Assembly (NCBI RefSeq): GCF_000276665.1
Contig: NW_004955423.1
Location: 7,128,034-7,192,033 of the forward strand
DNA from: Chinchilla lanigera
Lineage: Eukaryota > Chordata > Mammalia > Rodentia > Chinchillidae
Length of the DNA stretch: 64,000 nucleotides
Reading direction: 5' to 3'
Position numbers and translations under genes: made by a program. The notes under the pieces are model-generated. The model was not told the origin of the DNA. It worked only from the letters and a program-made list of their open reading frames with translations, and searched no databases. Positions 10,827 to 21,129 of this stretch are shown here, one piece after another (position 1 is the stretch's first letter; the number at the start of each line of letters is the position of its first letter).

Positions 10827-10942
10827 TTTTTTAAAGGACAGGATCTGTGTATCCCACATTGGCCTTGAACTCATGATCACCCTGTTTCAGCCTCCTGAGT
10901 CCTGGGATTTTAGGTGTGTACGAGCATGCCTCCCTATTCCTA
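10827..10942 (-). repeat. B1 SINE, minus strand
   Basis: A reversed B1: 'CACATTGGCCTTGAACTCAT', 'CAGCCTCCTGAGTCCTGGGA', 'TTTTAGGTGTGTACGAGCAT'. It is inserted in the L1 segment. Confidence 0.8.
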
Positions 10943-11331
10943 TTAGACTTTTAAAGAACTAATGTCAATGTTTCTCAAACTATCCCATAAAATAAAAAGA
11001 GGAAGAATTCTTTCAAAGTGATTCCTTGAAGATATATTACCCTGCTACCAAAACCAGCTAAGGAACAAGAAAACTATAGATCAATATGAGTGATGAATAT
11101 AGATTGAAAAATCCTTAATAAATATTTTCAAATCAAATTAATCATCACATAAAAAGATTATACCATGATTGAGTTGGTTTCATTCTAGGGATGCAATGGT
11201 GATTTAACATATACAAATCAGTACATTTAATTCACCACATAAGTAGAGTTACAGCTAAAAAAAAAAAAAAAAAAATCACATGTTGATTTCATTTGATGTA
11301 TGAAAAACCTGATAAAATACAACCTCTCTCT

Positions 11332-11442
11332 GGGCCAGGGATATAGCTCAACGGCATAAGCACCTACCTGGCAAGCGCAAGGTCCTGAGTTCGATTCCCA
11401 GTACCAAAAAGACAAAAAAAAAAAAAAAAAATTGAAAGGGAA
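11332..11442 (+). repeat. ID-type SINE with target duplication
   Basis: It reads 'GGGCCAGGGATATAGCTCAA' to 'GATTCCCAGTACC', followed by an A tail. The flanks AATACAACCTCTCT (11316) and AATATAACCTCTCT (11443) are a 14-bp target duplication with one difference. Confidence 0.9.
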
Positions 11443-11628
11443 AATATAACCTCTCTTTATAAAAGAAGAAACAAACAATATATCAGGTATAGAAGTATCA
11501 CAACTCAACGTAGTAAAGGTTTATATGATAAATCCGTGCCTAAAATCATACTGAGTGCAGAAAAATTAAAAGCATTCCCTTTAAAATCAGGAAGGAGGTA
11601 AGGATGTCCATTCTGACTACTCTTATTC

Positions 11629-11816
11629 CAGTGTTGGAAAACCTTTTAGAGACAAGTACCCAAACTGCAACCCCAAACCGACTTCTTTATCGCAAAGTGC
11701 CAACACTGCAATTAAACCTGAATACTGAGGTTTTAGTGCAGAAAACACAGCTCAGACATTAACACCTTTTGTTTTAAAAGAAAAGCAACACCTGTGCCAT
11801 AGGTTTGCCACCACTG
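11629..11816 (+). mobile_element. hAT-type MITE (188 bp)
   Basis: The ends CAGTGTTGGAAAACC (11629-11643) and, inverted, CAGTGGTGGCAAACC (reverse complement of 11802-11816) are hAT-like terminal inverted repeats. The element interrupts an L1 ORF2 exactly between 'CTCTTATTC' and the continuing 'AACCAATCAAGTGAAAG'. Its interior ('TTTATCGCAAAGTGCCAACA') has no coding capacity, so it is non-autonomous. The 8-bp flanks TCTTATTC and GTCTAACC match only poorly, so the target duplication is decayed or the ends are off by a base. Families with such ends are known in several mammals, some with histories of horizontal transfer; that this one belongs there is inference. Confidence 0.7.
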
Positions 11817-11994
11817 GTCTAACCAATCAAGTGAAAGAACTATAGTGAAATTATGTAACACTGAAGAAAGAAATTGAGGATGATAAGTTGGAAAGACCTT
11901 GCATGTTCACTAACTGGGAGAATTAATATTATTACAGTGGCCCTACTACTGAAACTGACCTACAGATTCAATGCTATCCCGATTAAACTATCAG

Positions 11995-12139
11995 CTGGGT
12001 GTGGTGGCCGATGCCTGTAATCCCAGTACTTGGGAGGCTGAGACAGGAGGATCTTTGTGAGTTAAGAGACCAGCGTGGGCTACAAAGTGAGCTCAAGACC
12101 AGCCTGTACTGCATAGCGGGACTCTGTCTCAAAAAAGAC
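11995..12139 (+). repeat. B1 SINE with internal duplication
   Basis: It begins 'GCTGGGTGTGGTGGCCGATG' and carries the duplicated CCAGC..GGGCTAC / CCAGCCTGTACTGCATAG segment typical of rodent B1. It ends 'CTCTGTCTCAAAAAAG'. Confidence 0.9.
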
Positions 12140-12302
12140 AAAACCACAAAATCCCTATCAAAATACCAATAGCATTTTTCACTGAACTAGAAGAAACAGT
12201 CCTAAAATTCATACCTGATTTTCAAAATATACTATATACACTTTCATTTAAAAAAAAAAAACAAACCAGAAAACAGCATGAAGCTTAAACAAAGACCAAT
12301 AG

Positions 12303-12408
12303 GGCTGGGGATTTAGCTCAGCGGCAAAAGCGCCTGCCTGGCAAGCGCAAGGTCGTGAGTTCGGTTCCCGGTACCGGAGAAAAACCAAAAAAAAAAAAAA
12401 AAAAAAAA
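12303..12408 (+). repeat. ID-type SINE with target duplication
   Basis: A young consensus copy ('GGCTGGGGATTTAGCTCAGC' to 'GGTACCGGAGAAAAACC') with a long A tail. The direct repeat AACAAAGACCAATAG lies on both sides (12288-12302 and 12411-12425). Confidence 0.95.
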
Positions 12409-13171
12409 AAAACAAAGACCAATAGAATACAACTTAGGATCCAGGAGTAAAGCTATGCTTCTTCTGATTCTTGACAAAAGAGCTAAAATCACATGTTGAA
12501 GAAAATATTTCAACAAGTAGTTGTAGGAAAACTGGATATCTGCCTGTAGAAGACTGAAATTAGATCTCTCTCCCTCCCTCAAAATGCATTAAATAGCTTA
12601 ATATAATACCTAAAAGTTTGAAACTACTAGAGGAAAACATAGGGGAAACACCAAGATATTGGTAAAGGCAATGATTTCTGAATAGGACTCTTAACAGTTC
12701 AGGAAATCATTGCAAGATTAACAAATGGGATTGTATCAAGTTAAAAAGCTTCTGCACAGCAAAGGAAACAACAGAATGAAGAGACAACTCACAGAATGAG
12801 ATGAAAACCTGTGCCCAACAGAGGATTAATATCCAGAATATATAAAGAACTCAAAAAGTAACAACAAAAGAACCAGTAATTCAATCAGTAATAAATGAGC
12901 TGAACAGACATTTCTCAAAAGCAGTGGTACAAATGGGCAATAAATATATGAAATATGACAAAATGCTCAACAGTCATCATGAAATATAAATCAAAATTAC
13001 ATGGAGATTCCATCTCACCCCAGCCAGAATGGCTATTATCAAGAAAATAAGTAGCAAATGCTGAGGCTGTAGGGAAAAAAGAACCCTTATACACTGTTGG
13101 TGTGAATGTAAATTAGTACAGGCACTATGGAAAAGTGTGGAGGTTCTTCAAAGCATTGAAAATAGAATAAC

Positions 13172-13284
13172 CAATATCACAACCATTGTTAATGCCTATC
13201 ATCTTGTTTCAAAATCCTGTATTGTTTTTGTTTTGTTTCTGTCACCATTGTTGTTATTTTGTTGCTTTCTTCTCTTTAAAAAAA
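13172..13284 (+). repeat. Retroposon family copy 2, 5' truncated
   Basis: These 113 bases ('ATCACAACCATTGTTAATGC' to 'TTCTCTTTAAAAAA') match the 3' end of the unclassified family. The flanking repeat GAAAATAGAATAAC (13158-13171) and GAAAACAGAATAAC (13285-13298) is a 14-bp target duplication with one mismatch, inside L1 ORF2 sequence that continues on both sides. The insertion is therefore real, 5' truncated and target-primed in style. Confidence 0.85.
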
Positions 13285-13601
13285 GAAAACAGAATAACTA
13301 CATGATTCAGCGATAACTCTCCTGAATAAAAAGAGATCAAAGTCAGCATACAATTGAGATACATACAAACCTATGTTTATGGAGTGAAATAGCCAATGTA
13401 TGAAATTCACAAATAGCCAAGTTATGAACTCGGCCTAGAGGCCCATCAATAAATGGATAAAGAAAATGCATAAATACATGATGGAGCACTAGTCAGCCAT
13501 GACAAATGAAATAATGTTACTTACAGGAAAATGGATGGAACTAGAGATCATTATATTAAGGAAAATAAGCCAGAAAGTGACTAATAAAAGTTTGAGCCCA
13601 G

Positions 13602-13694
13602 GGGCTGGGGATTTAGCTCAGCGGCAAAAGCGCCTGCCTGCCAAGCGCAAGGTCGTGAGTTCAGTTCCCGGTACATGAGAAAAAAACAAAAAAA
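13602..13694 (+). repeat. ID-type SINE with 16-bp target duplication
   Basis: A consensus ID copy inserted into a truncated B1-dID. The repeat AAAAGTTTGAGCCCAG occurs at 13586-13601 and 13695-13710. Confidence 0.95.
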
Positions 13695-13698
13695 AAAA

Positions 13699-13830
13699 GT
13701 TTGAGCCCAGCCTAGGTGACTAAGTGATTTATCAAGACCCTGTCTGAAAAAATAAAAAATAAAAGCCTGGGAATTAAATTAGAACAGTCCTTGGGTTCAA
13801 TCCCTAGTATGGCCAGAAAGGAAAAAAATT
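13699..13830 (+). repeat. 5'-truncated B1-dID SINE
   Basis: It starts inside B1 ('TTGAGCCCAGCCTAGG'), passes 'ACCCTGTCTGAAAAAAT' and continues into a decayed ID half ('CCTTGGGTTCAATCCCTAGT'). Confidence 0.65.
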
Positions 13831-13904
13831 AAAAATAAATAAAAATCAAGTAACAGTTTATAAGCTTCTAGAGAAGTTCATTTTAAAACATGAATTTCCA
13901 GCTG

Positions 13905-14066
13905 CTGCTTCTCTACTTCTATGCTTTGCTGCCTTCTGCCTGCCATAAACTGTTTCTGCTCTCTGATGCCCCTCTGCCGGCTGCCCTGCCCGGGAGCCAG
14001 CCAACTATGTACTGAAACCTCTACAAACTATGAGCTACAATAAACCTTTCTTCCTCCCCTAACTTT
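13905..14066 (+). repeat. Rodent LTR/retroposon 3' end with AATAAA
   Basis: A GC-richer block ends in 'GAGCTACAATAAACCTTTCT' and then 'TCCTCCC', followed by A-rich sequence. The CAATAAACCTTTCTTCC pattern is common at the 3' end of rodent LTR-type repeats, and the AATAAA is a polyadenylation signal. The family is not certain. Confidence 0.4.
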
Positions 14067-14358
14067 GACCAAAAAAAACAAAAAAAAAACAAAAAAACCC
14101 AAACCAAAAACCATGAATTCCAAAACTTCTACTGGATTTTGTCTTGTGTAACAAGCTCCTCTCCAAAAAACTTTAAACACAAACATAACAACAATAAAAC
14201 CCGCAGCTATCAGCTAACATCCTGTCAACTACATTCCTTACTTCCACGCACACACGGGGCAGTGATAATTGGTATTCTCAATGACTTCAGACACAGCAAA
14301 ATTCGAGACAGCCACATAAATCAACAAAAGCCAAGATAATATTTCTGTACTGAATATG

Positions 14359-14790
14359 TGTGATGGTTGTATCAATCTGAGAAGCTCAGAAGTTTAAATT
14401 GGCTCAGCACTTTTTTCTTCTCAGGGAAGACCCACCCTAGAGAGGCTCATTGCCTGGACGGTGTAAAGGAGAAATGAGGAAGGATGAATCTGCTCCTGTT
14501 TCTTTGGAGGAGCTCCAGTCTTTGCCTTCACCTTGGACATCATCTCCTGGTTTCCAGTATAGACTCTTCGGCTTTCCATAGCAGGCCCATCGGCCTCCTG
14601 ATGCAGACTTCAAGCACTGTGTTGAGCTCCAGACCTTGGGCTGAATCTTTGGGTCTCCAGTGTGCAGACACCCTCTGCACACTTCCTCATCTGACTCTGT
14701 GGGTGACCGCTGTATGCCAATCTTGTAATTTTTTACACATTTGTATATCCTGTGTAATATCTGTTTTTCTAGTAAATACTGACTAATACA
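14359..14790 (+). repeat. ERVL-type solo LTR (MLT2-like)
   Basis: It begins TGTGATGGTT and ends near 'AAATACTGACTAATACA', the start and end I associate with MLT2/ERVL-type LTRs. In between are the GC-richer 'CTTTGGGTCTCCAGTGTG' and a T-rich 'TTTGTATATCCTGTG' segment. No internal retroviral sequence flanks it, so it is a solo LTR remnant. Confidence 0.5.
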
Positions 14791-14851
14791 GTATATTTAA
14801 TTGTATTTTAATTACATGAAACACTAACAGTTGAAACATTAAACAAGAAAA

Positions 14852-15014
14852 CTTTTTTTTTTTTTGGTCTTTTTTTTGAGACAGGATTCCACTATTCAGT
14901 TCAGGCTGGTCTTGAACTCACTTTGTAGCCCAGGCTGGCCTTGAACTCACAGTGATCCTCCTGCCTCAGCCTCCTGAGTACCAGGATTACAGGCATGCGC
15001 CACCATGCCCCAGC
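14852..15014 (-). repeat. B1 SINE with internal duplication, minus strand
   Basis: A reversed B1: T run, 'GAGACAGGATTCCACTATTC', the duplicated CAGGCTGG..TTGAACTCAC segment, then 'TTACAGGCATGCGCCACCAT'. Confidence 0.9.
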
Positions 15015-15392
15015 TAAAGGATAAAACTTAAACAGAATATTCATTATCTTGTACACAACTAAACATTTATTAGTTGTGTACAAACTAATAGTCATTTTAG
15101 TATCTACTATTTGTGGATCATTTCACTATGCCAACTATAATCATGAAAAATATGGGTTAATAAAAATTAATGGAGATGAGGCAAAGTAATAACTACTCAA
15201 AATTGCTTATTCTATAACCTCATCAGTCCACCTGAATTGTACAACATAATTTTAACTGCACGCTAATTACACTTTGGGATCAACCAAACTGGGAAAACTG
15301 AAAAATCAAAGAATATGACTTGGGGGGGGGGGCACAAGTTTTTAAAAACCTGCCTATAAAACAAAGGTGATGAGGCTTAAATTTGCTTCAGT

Positions 15393-15485
15393 AAGGGGCT
15401 AAGGATGTGGTTCAGTGGCAGAATGCCTGCCTAGTGTGCTTAAGGTCCTAGGTTTAAACCTTAGCAGTAGCAAATGAGAAAACAA
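15393..15485 (+). repeat. Diverged ID-type SINE
   Basis: 'AAGGGGCTAAGGATGTGGTT', 'CAGTGGCAGAATGCCTGCCT' and 'GTCCTAGGTTTAAACCTTAG' follow the ID layout with many substitutions. Confidence 0.7.
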
Positions 15486-15512
15486 ACTGCTAAATTAAAC
15501 TACAGAGGTTTA

Positions 15513-15855
15513 AAAGAAAGAAAGGGAAAACTATGTATATATGCATAAACAAGATACCTAAGATAATTGTACTACTAATTTCTATTGCTTTATTGAAAGG
15601 AACAATTAATGTTTAAATATTTGATCAATCTTACAGGCCTATATTTGTTTATCTGAGTAACCCATTTGGACATAACAATATGTAATACAACAACCATTGT
15701 TAATTTCCTATCACCTTGTCTGAAATTCTGTATCGCTTTTATTGTTTTTGTGTTGTTTTGAGGGATCAGTAGCATAAGCGCCTGCCTGTGTTGTTTTGTT
15801 TGTCTGTGTGTTTATTAGTATGTTTTCATTCTTTAATCTTTAAAATAAAAAAAAA
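15513..15855 (+). repeat. Retroposon family copy 3, single-unit form
   Basis: It has the family 5' motif in decayed form ('AAGATACCTAAGATAATTGT', 'TGAAAGGAACAATTAATG') joined directly to one repeat unit ('ATAACAATATGTAATACAAC', 'CTATCACCTTGTCTG'). It ends 'TTTAAAATAAAAAAAAAA'. Copies at 6.4 and 44.9 kb have two units. The flanks AAACTACAGAGGTTTA (about 15498) and AAACTATACAGGTTTA (about 15857) look like a diverged target duplication. It is interrupted by a 27-bp ID fragment. Confidence 0.75.
15761..15787 (+). repeat. Tailless 27-bp ID fragment with 11-bp flanking repeats
   Basis: AGGGATCAGTAGCATAAGCG plus CCTGCCT matches the box A half of the ID element and stops near the anticodon-loop position. 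It has no A tail. It lies between two identical copies of GTGTTGTTTTG (15750-15760 and 15788-15798). The paralogous copy at 45.54 kb has a single GTTGTTTTG-type segment there, which acts as an empty site. The layout fits tailless retropseudogenes of tRNA-like RNAs. Confidence 0.7.
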
Positions 15856-15869
15856 AACTATACAGGTTT

Positions 15870-16685
15870 AATTTACAGAGAAAACCACAAAAAGACAATG
15901 TTAAAAGCGGAAAAAATAATCAAGGTTTGATATGACTTGATCTCCACTAACCTAGTAACCTTATCAGAGCATCATCAAAGCTAAAGCCCCATACATGGCA
16001 AGACTCTTCCTTAAGTGTGACATTCGATGTCTGTTGGACCTAGACATCAGAGCTTTTCTCCTCTAATGATGTCAAAATTATGTGGGACAAAGATAAATGA
16101 GCAAAGAATTCAGACATACAGGTGACAGATAACCAGCACAGCACCTTGTTTTCCACATTTACAAGAATCTAAAAATTGCAGTGTTATCATTAAGACAGAT
16201 TTCAAGGTATAACAGATTCCATACAGGTGGGGAGGGACTGAAGCCTTTCCATGGGGTTTCCACAGGCAATCTGAATTTTAAAAAATCTCCTGAAAAAAGA
16301 GTGAGTGATCTAAAACCTGTGCCAAATATGAGCCATTACAAGCACACTAGAGTAATACTGTGACCTGGTTAATCTATTTTTGTTGATTCTGGTTTGTGAC
16401 CCTACGGATACCATTCTTCATTTCACCCTTTCATAGCTAACATAGTAATTCTCTGCAGCATAATTCCTCATCTTTGGGTGCCATTTTATTTTAGTACAAG
16501 TTTATTTATAATTTTCGTTTTTGGTGGCTTAACAACACAGAAACAAGAAGTCTAAACGAGAAAGTAGTTTTAATAAAAATTTAATTTTAGGAATGAGGTT
16601 ACCTGATGAAAACCAAGTTACTCAAAGGTTTAAATCCTTAGTTACAATTACTAAGCTTATTATGTATAATCAAAAGTAAGTGACC
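15870..16685. other. No recognisable feature
   Basis: Unique-looking, moderately AT-rich sequence. A 60-codon plus-strand ORF at 16181-16363 has no recognisable domain. Confidence 0.5.
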
Positions 16686-16983
16686 TATCTACTCCAATAA
16701 AAAAGGCAGAGATTGTCAGACTGGATAAAGATGCAAGAGCCAATTATATACTACCTGCAACAAAACTACTTTAAATCAAAAAAACAAGCAGAAAGAAAAA
16801 GGATGAAAAAAGATGTATTATGGTGTCACAGATCAAAAGAGCAAGAAAGGCCATGCTGACAACAAAATGGATTTCAGAGCAAATAATACTGACAAAGAAA
16901 AAAGGGTTATTTTGTAATGATAAACTGGTTGATTTATAAAAGGACAAATGAATACAATATCCTAAACACTTGGCCACCTTTAA

Positions 16984-17083
16984 AAGAGTGTCTCAATGAC
17001 ATACACTTTGGGAGGGCAAGGGAGGAAGACTGCAAGTTCAAGTCCTGCCTGGGCAACTTGGCAAGACCCTGTCTTATGGAGAA
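16984..17083 (+). repeat. Diverged B1-type fragment
   Basis: 'CACTTTGGGAGGGCAAGGGA', 'CTGCCTGGGCAACTTGGCAA' and 'GACCCTGTCTTA' follow the B1-dID left half. It is inserted in the L1. Confidence 0.65.
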
Positions 17084-17613
17084 TTTTTTATGATCGTATC
17101 TTGCACTCTGAGTAATATTATAAACTAATTGGCATTTACGTAAACCTGCAAACAGTATACAGATACATATTCTTTTTAAGTGCATTTAACAAGATAAACC
17201 AAATTTAGAGTCAAAAAACAAAGTCAATAAACCTCAACAGATTCAAATCATACAAAGTATGTCCGCTGACTACAATGAAATAAAAATAAAAATTGTTAGC
17301 AGGAAAGAAATTTGAAATTACAAATATTTGGACAAAATAACATGTTTCAAGTAGCCTAGGACACAAAGAATACAATGAAATTAGGAAAGTGTTCTGAGCC
17401 TAATAAACCTGAAACACACCAAACTGTGGGAAGTAACCACTATAAGGCAGTGCTTATAGCACCTTATGAAACTATTAGAAAAGAAAGCAGATCGAATACC
17501 AATGGCTTAAGCGTTATCCTAAGAAACTAGTAAGTGAAAAGCAATAAAAAGAAAAAATGAAATGCAAGAGAGAAAATACAGAAAAATTAGTACAACAAAA
17601 TTTCATTATTTGT

Positions 17614-17637
17614 GTAAATAAATAAATAAATAAATAA
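17614..17637. repeat. (AAAT)n short microsatellite
   Basis: About six tandem AAAT units in the decayed L1. Confidence 0.8.
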
Positions 17638-18299
17638 TCTACTGACCCTCTAGCCAGACTAAGGGGAAAATGAAAGAGAAAAAAAAGGATGCAAATTACC
17701 AGTGTTAGCAAGGAGAAATGAAACAGCACTACAGATAATAAGGGAAAATTACAAACAACTCTGTTCCAATAAATTTGGTAACTTAGATGAAGTGGACGAA
17801 TCTCTTAAAAAGCAGAAATTAAACACATTTTATTTAAGAACTGACAGTTAAACATAAAGATTTTACCAATTAAGGAAATTAAATTTATAAATAAAGATCA
17901 TCCCACAAAAAACAAACTAATAAAATTTCTGAAAGATAAAACAATAGGCTTCGTTGACTTTAACAGGAAATCACACACTTTAGAAAAATAACTCAATCAA
18001 CTCTGAAGCAAATTGAAGGAAGGACACTTCTCACCTCATTCTCTGACACAAGCATTACTATAATCCACCAGACAGACATACCAGGAAAACTAGAAACCAC
18101 ATCCTTTATGAACGCAAAGGTAAAAATTAACAAAATTTAGTTAAGTGGATATAAAATATATAACAGAAAAATCATTATATCTATGTAGTTTACACCAGGA
18201 ATACAAGACTGCTTTAACATATAAATAAACAAAACCAACTTCCATTCATGATAAAAATCTTAGCAAACTAAGAACAAAAGAGAACTTCCCCAAACTCAC

Positions 18300-18697
18300 T
18301 GTCTTAGTTACTTTTCTCACTCAGTGAAAATACCCAACACCCACAGGTTAAGGGAGGAAGGGAGGAAAGGATTATTTTGGCTCACAGTTTGGATAGATTT
18401 GTCTCTAATTGGTTGACTCCAAGACAGGGTGGCATGGCAGATATGCATTGCAGGGGAGAAACAGTTCATGTCAGAGAAAGGACAGCAAAAGCAAGCAAGA
18501 GACCTGCCTCTCTCTGTCCCTTATAGCTTATCCAGACCACCCATAGCACACACACCCTTAATTCTAGTGCCCTTAATCCTGCAACTACACCATGAGCCCA
18601 TCCCAGCACCACACACTCTAGATTCAGTCACCTCTGAAAAAGTCCCACTTATGACCTCACGAGGCTTTGAAGGGACATCTAAACACAAGTTGTAACA
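18300..18697 (+). repeat. Solo LTR-like rodent repeat inside L1
   Basis: A block of about 398 bases starts TGTCTTAGTTAC and ends GTTGTAACA, so it has TG...CA ends. It interrupts L1 ORF2 cleanly: 'GAACTTCCCCAAACTCAC' lies before it and the L1 text resumes near 'ACAGCTAACACTGTATTTTA'. The opening GTCTTAGTTAC and 'TTATTTTGGCTCACAGTTTG' are typical of a common rodent interspersed repeat. I see no clear 5-bp target duplication. The class assignment is tentative. Confidence 0.5.
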
Positions 18698-19364
18698 ATG
18701 ATAAAAGAATATTATGAAACACATACAGCTAACACTGTATTTTACTGAAAGGTTGGGTGCTTTCATCCTGTGACTGTGAATGAAGCAAGGATGTCCACCC
18801 TCACCACTTTTATGCAATACGGTCCTGGAAGCTCTAGAACATGAAATAAAGCAAGAAAAACAAATAAGACACAGAGATTAGAGAACAGGAAGTAAAACTT
18901 TTGTTACAGAGAGCACAGTGATGTACAAATTCCTAAAGAAAGTACAAAAAAACCTACGAGAATTTATTATTAGTCAGGTTACAGGACACAAAAATCAATA
19001 TACATAAATCACGTCTATGTAACAATCAGAAATGAAGACTAAAACACCATTAAAAATGACATCAAAATGATGGATGAATCTGCAACAAAATGTATAAAAC
19101 CATATACAGTAAAAATTATAAAATATTACTGAGAAAAATTAAGGCCTAAATAAAGCCATTTTCATGGTTGAAAGACTATTGTGAGGATGTAAACTCTCTC
19201 ATTTATGTATAAATACCATGCAATCCCAATAAGAAATCCTTTCAGGCTTTTGGTATAAACTGACTACCTGATGCTAAAACATAATAAAGAAATGCAGAGA
19301 ATCTAGAATAGGCAGAACATTTTCTAGAAAAAGAACAAGATTTATAATTAAGATATAGGAGGTC

Positions 19365-19655
19365 CCAGGCAAAAGACTACAATCACAACACTCTAGGAGG
19401 CTGAGGCAGTAGAATCTTAAATTCCATTTAAGCCTGGGCAACTTTGGGATGTAGTGGAACCCCATCTCAAAAGAAACAATTTAGGGGCCATGGATATAGC
19501 TTAGCAGCACAAGCGCCTGCCTTGCAAACGCAAGGTCCTGAATTCAATTCCCAGTGTAAACAAAAAAAAAAAAAAAAAAAGAAAAAAAAATTTTAAAAGG
19601 GCTGCGCATATAGCTCAGTGCAATGGCCCTAGTTCAATCGCTAGTATTGTTTAAA
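19365..19655 (+). repeat. B1-dID SINE split by an ID insertion
   Basis: The B1 left half ('CACAACACTCTAGGAGGCTG' to 'CATCTCAAAAG') is followed after an ID insertion by the decayed right half ('GGGCTGCGCATATAGCTCAG', 'CTAGTTCAATCGCTAGTA'). Confidence 0.65.
19484..19580 (+). repeat. ID-type SINE
   Basis: 'GGGGCCATGGATATAGCTTA', 'CGCCTGCCTTGCAAACGCAA' and 'GAATTCAATTCCCAG', then an A tail. It is nested in the B1-dID at 19.4 kb. Confidence 0.85.
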
Positions 19656-20510
19656 ACAAAACAAAACAAAATTTAAAAAAAACCTATACAGGAGTTAAAA
19701 TAGTATGTTACTGGCATAAAGAGAGACAATGAGATAAATGGAACAGAATAGTAAATCCAGAAATACAATTATACATGAACAATTGATTTTGACAGCATTG
19801 GTAAGATTGAATAAATTACCACCTTTTCAACAAATAGTAAAGAATAACTGGAGAGCCATGAGTTAAAAAAAAAAAGAAGAATCTTCATTGTTACTTCACA
19901 CTATATACAAAATTAATTAAAAATGAATCACAAACTTAAATATAACAACTAAAATTATAACAATTCTAGAAAAAAAACAATCCTGGTAAACTTGGATTTG
20001 ACAAAGATTTCATGAACAACTGATTATTTAACCATACAACTGCACCGTCTACTCTTAAGTATTTTCCCAGAGAAAAATGAAAGCATCTGTCCACACAAAA
20101 TCTTATACCCAAATGTTTGTTTGCTAAACTTTCATTTGTATTAGCTCCAAATGAGTAACACATGTCCATCAATGAAATAACTAAATAAATGGTAATATAT
20201 CCATACAATCGATGTCTGCTCAATAAAAGAACCCCCCCACACACAAAGCTTGCACATTCTATGATCTCAAAATCACTATGCTTACTAAAGCCAGACCACT
20301 CTCCCCCACAAATCAGTACTATATAGTACTGTAAAAAACAACTAGATTGCTAGTTTTACAAAATTCACATTTTAGTTAAGTATTTCTAGTTTTATGACAA
20401 TTTTCTCTTTTATTTTGTAATTGAAAAATCATAATATGAGTGCAAAGTGGAAAAGTGCTTCTTACTTCCATGAAAGTCAAACTGAATACTTCTGAAAGAC
20501 CTTAACAGTG

Positions 20511-20591
20511 GCTTACAGGGATACAGCTCATAGGCACAAAGCCTGCCAGGCAAGCGGGAGGTCCTGGGTTCGATTCCCGGTAAAAAAAAAA
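20511..20591 (+). repeat. ID-type SINE
   Basis: 'ACAGGGATACAGCTCATAGG', 'CCTGCCAGGCAAGCGGGAGG' and 'GGTTCGATTCCCGGTAAAA'. The box B region is well kept. Confidence 0.85.
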
Positions 20592-20620
20592 TGATACTGT
20601 GTTGATTAAGCTTGATTTGA

Positions 20621-20710
20621 GGCTGGAGATACAGCTCAGCGGCACAGCGCCAGCCTGGCCAGCACAAAGCCATGAGCTTGACTCCTGGTACCAAAAATAA
20701 ACAAACAAAA
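20621..20710 (+). repeat. ID-type SINE
   Basis: 'GGCTGGAGATACAGCTCAGC', 'GCCAGCCTGGCCAGC' and 'GACTCCTGGTACC', then an A-rich tail. It is the same orientation as, and 30 bp from, the preceding copy. Confidence 0.85.
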
Positions 20711-21000
20711 TGCTGGCTTAAATCAAACAAGGCAACTGCAAAGACTTGAGGGAAATGTACAATTTTGTAAATGTCTTAAAATTTCATTTTAAATAAACCT
20801 AAAATAGAAAAAAATATAGAACAGTGTGAGTTTGAATTTGTTTTCTAAACAAAGGTAATATGGAACCAATACCCACAGTAAGTGCACCAATACTCAAGGA
20901 GAAAATATTCCCTTACATTTTAGTATGTGCATGGCTGAATAAATGCAAACTTAAAACACTCGAAGTACAATTCTCAGAAGACCTAATAAAATATGGGCTT

Positions 21001-21115
21001 GGAGAGGAGGGGATGGGAAAACAAGAGGAATCAAGATATATCATATATAAGTACCAATTCTCTATGATGAATGTGATCATTATGTATATCTAAATTTTAC
21101 CAATAAACTTAAATA
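21001..21115 (+). repeat. Short 3'-end retroposon, probably L1 3' UTR
   Basis: About 115 bases end in 'CCAATAAACTTAAATAAAAA', which includes a polyadenylation signal and A tail. The flanks AAAATATGGGCTT (to 21000) and AAAAAAATGGGCTT (to 21128) form a target duplication. It looks like a strongly 5'-truncated L1 insertion, which would give the 3' end of the resident L1. That is inference. Confidence 0.65.
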
Positions 21116-21129
21116 AAAAAATGGGCTTA

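Larger units (their letters stand above)
10705..13600 (+). repeat. L1 ORF2 remnant, heavily interrupted
   Basis: Successive pieces follow the order of L1 ORF2 from the palm region ('AACAAAAGTCGAGGACTACT', 'GGATGCAATGGTGATTTAAC', 'AAGGAGGTAAGGATGTCCAT') through 'CCTATCAAAATACCAATAGC' and 'AAAAAGCTTCTGCACAGCAA' to the C-terminal end ('GGAAAATGGATGGAACTAGA', near 13529). It is interrupted by a B1 (10827), ID (11332), hAT MITE (11629), B1 (11995), ID (12303) and a retroposon-family copy (13172). Stops and indels throughout; it is dead. The nesting gives relative ages. Confidence 0.9.
16690..20350 (+). repeat. Long decayed L1 ORF2 (endonuclease to 3' end)
   Basis: The order of landmarks follows L1 ORF2. 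The endonuclease region comes first ('GCAGAGATTGTCAGACTGGA', about 16706; 'GGATTTCAGAGCAAATAATA'). The reverse-transcriptase region follows ('GGATGTCCACCCTCACCACT', about 18789; 'GGTTACAGGACACAAAAATC'). The C-terminal and 3' text is 'GTCCATCAATGAAATAACTA' and 'TTCTATGATCTCAAAATCAC'. Numerous stops and indels make it dead. It is broken by a partial B1 (16984), an LTR (18300) and a B1-dID with a nested ID (19365). Confidence 0.85.
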
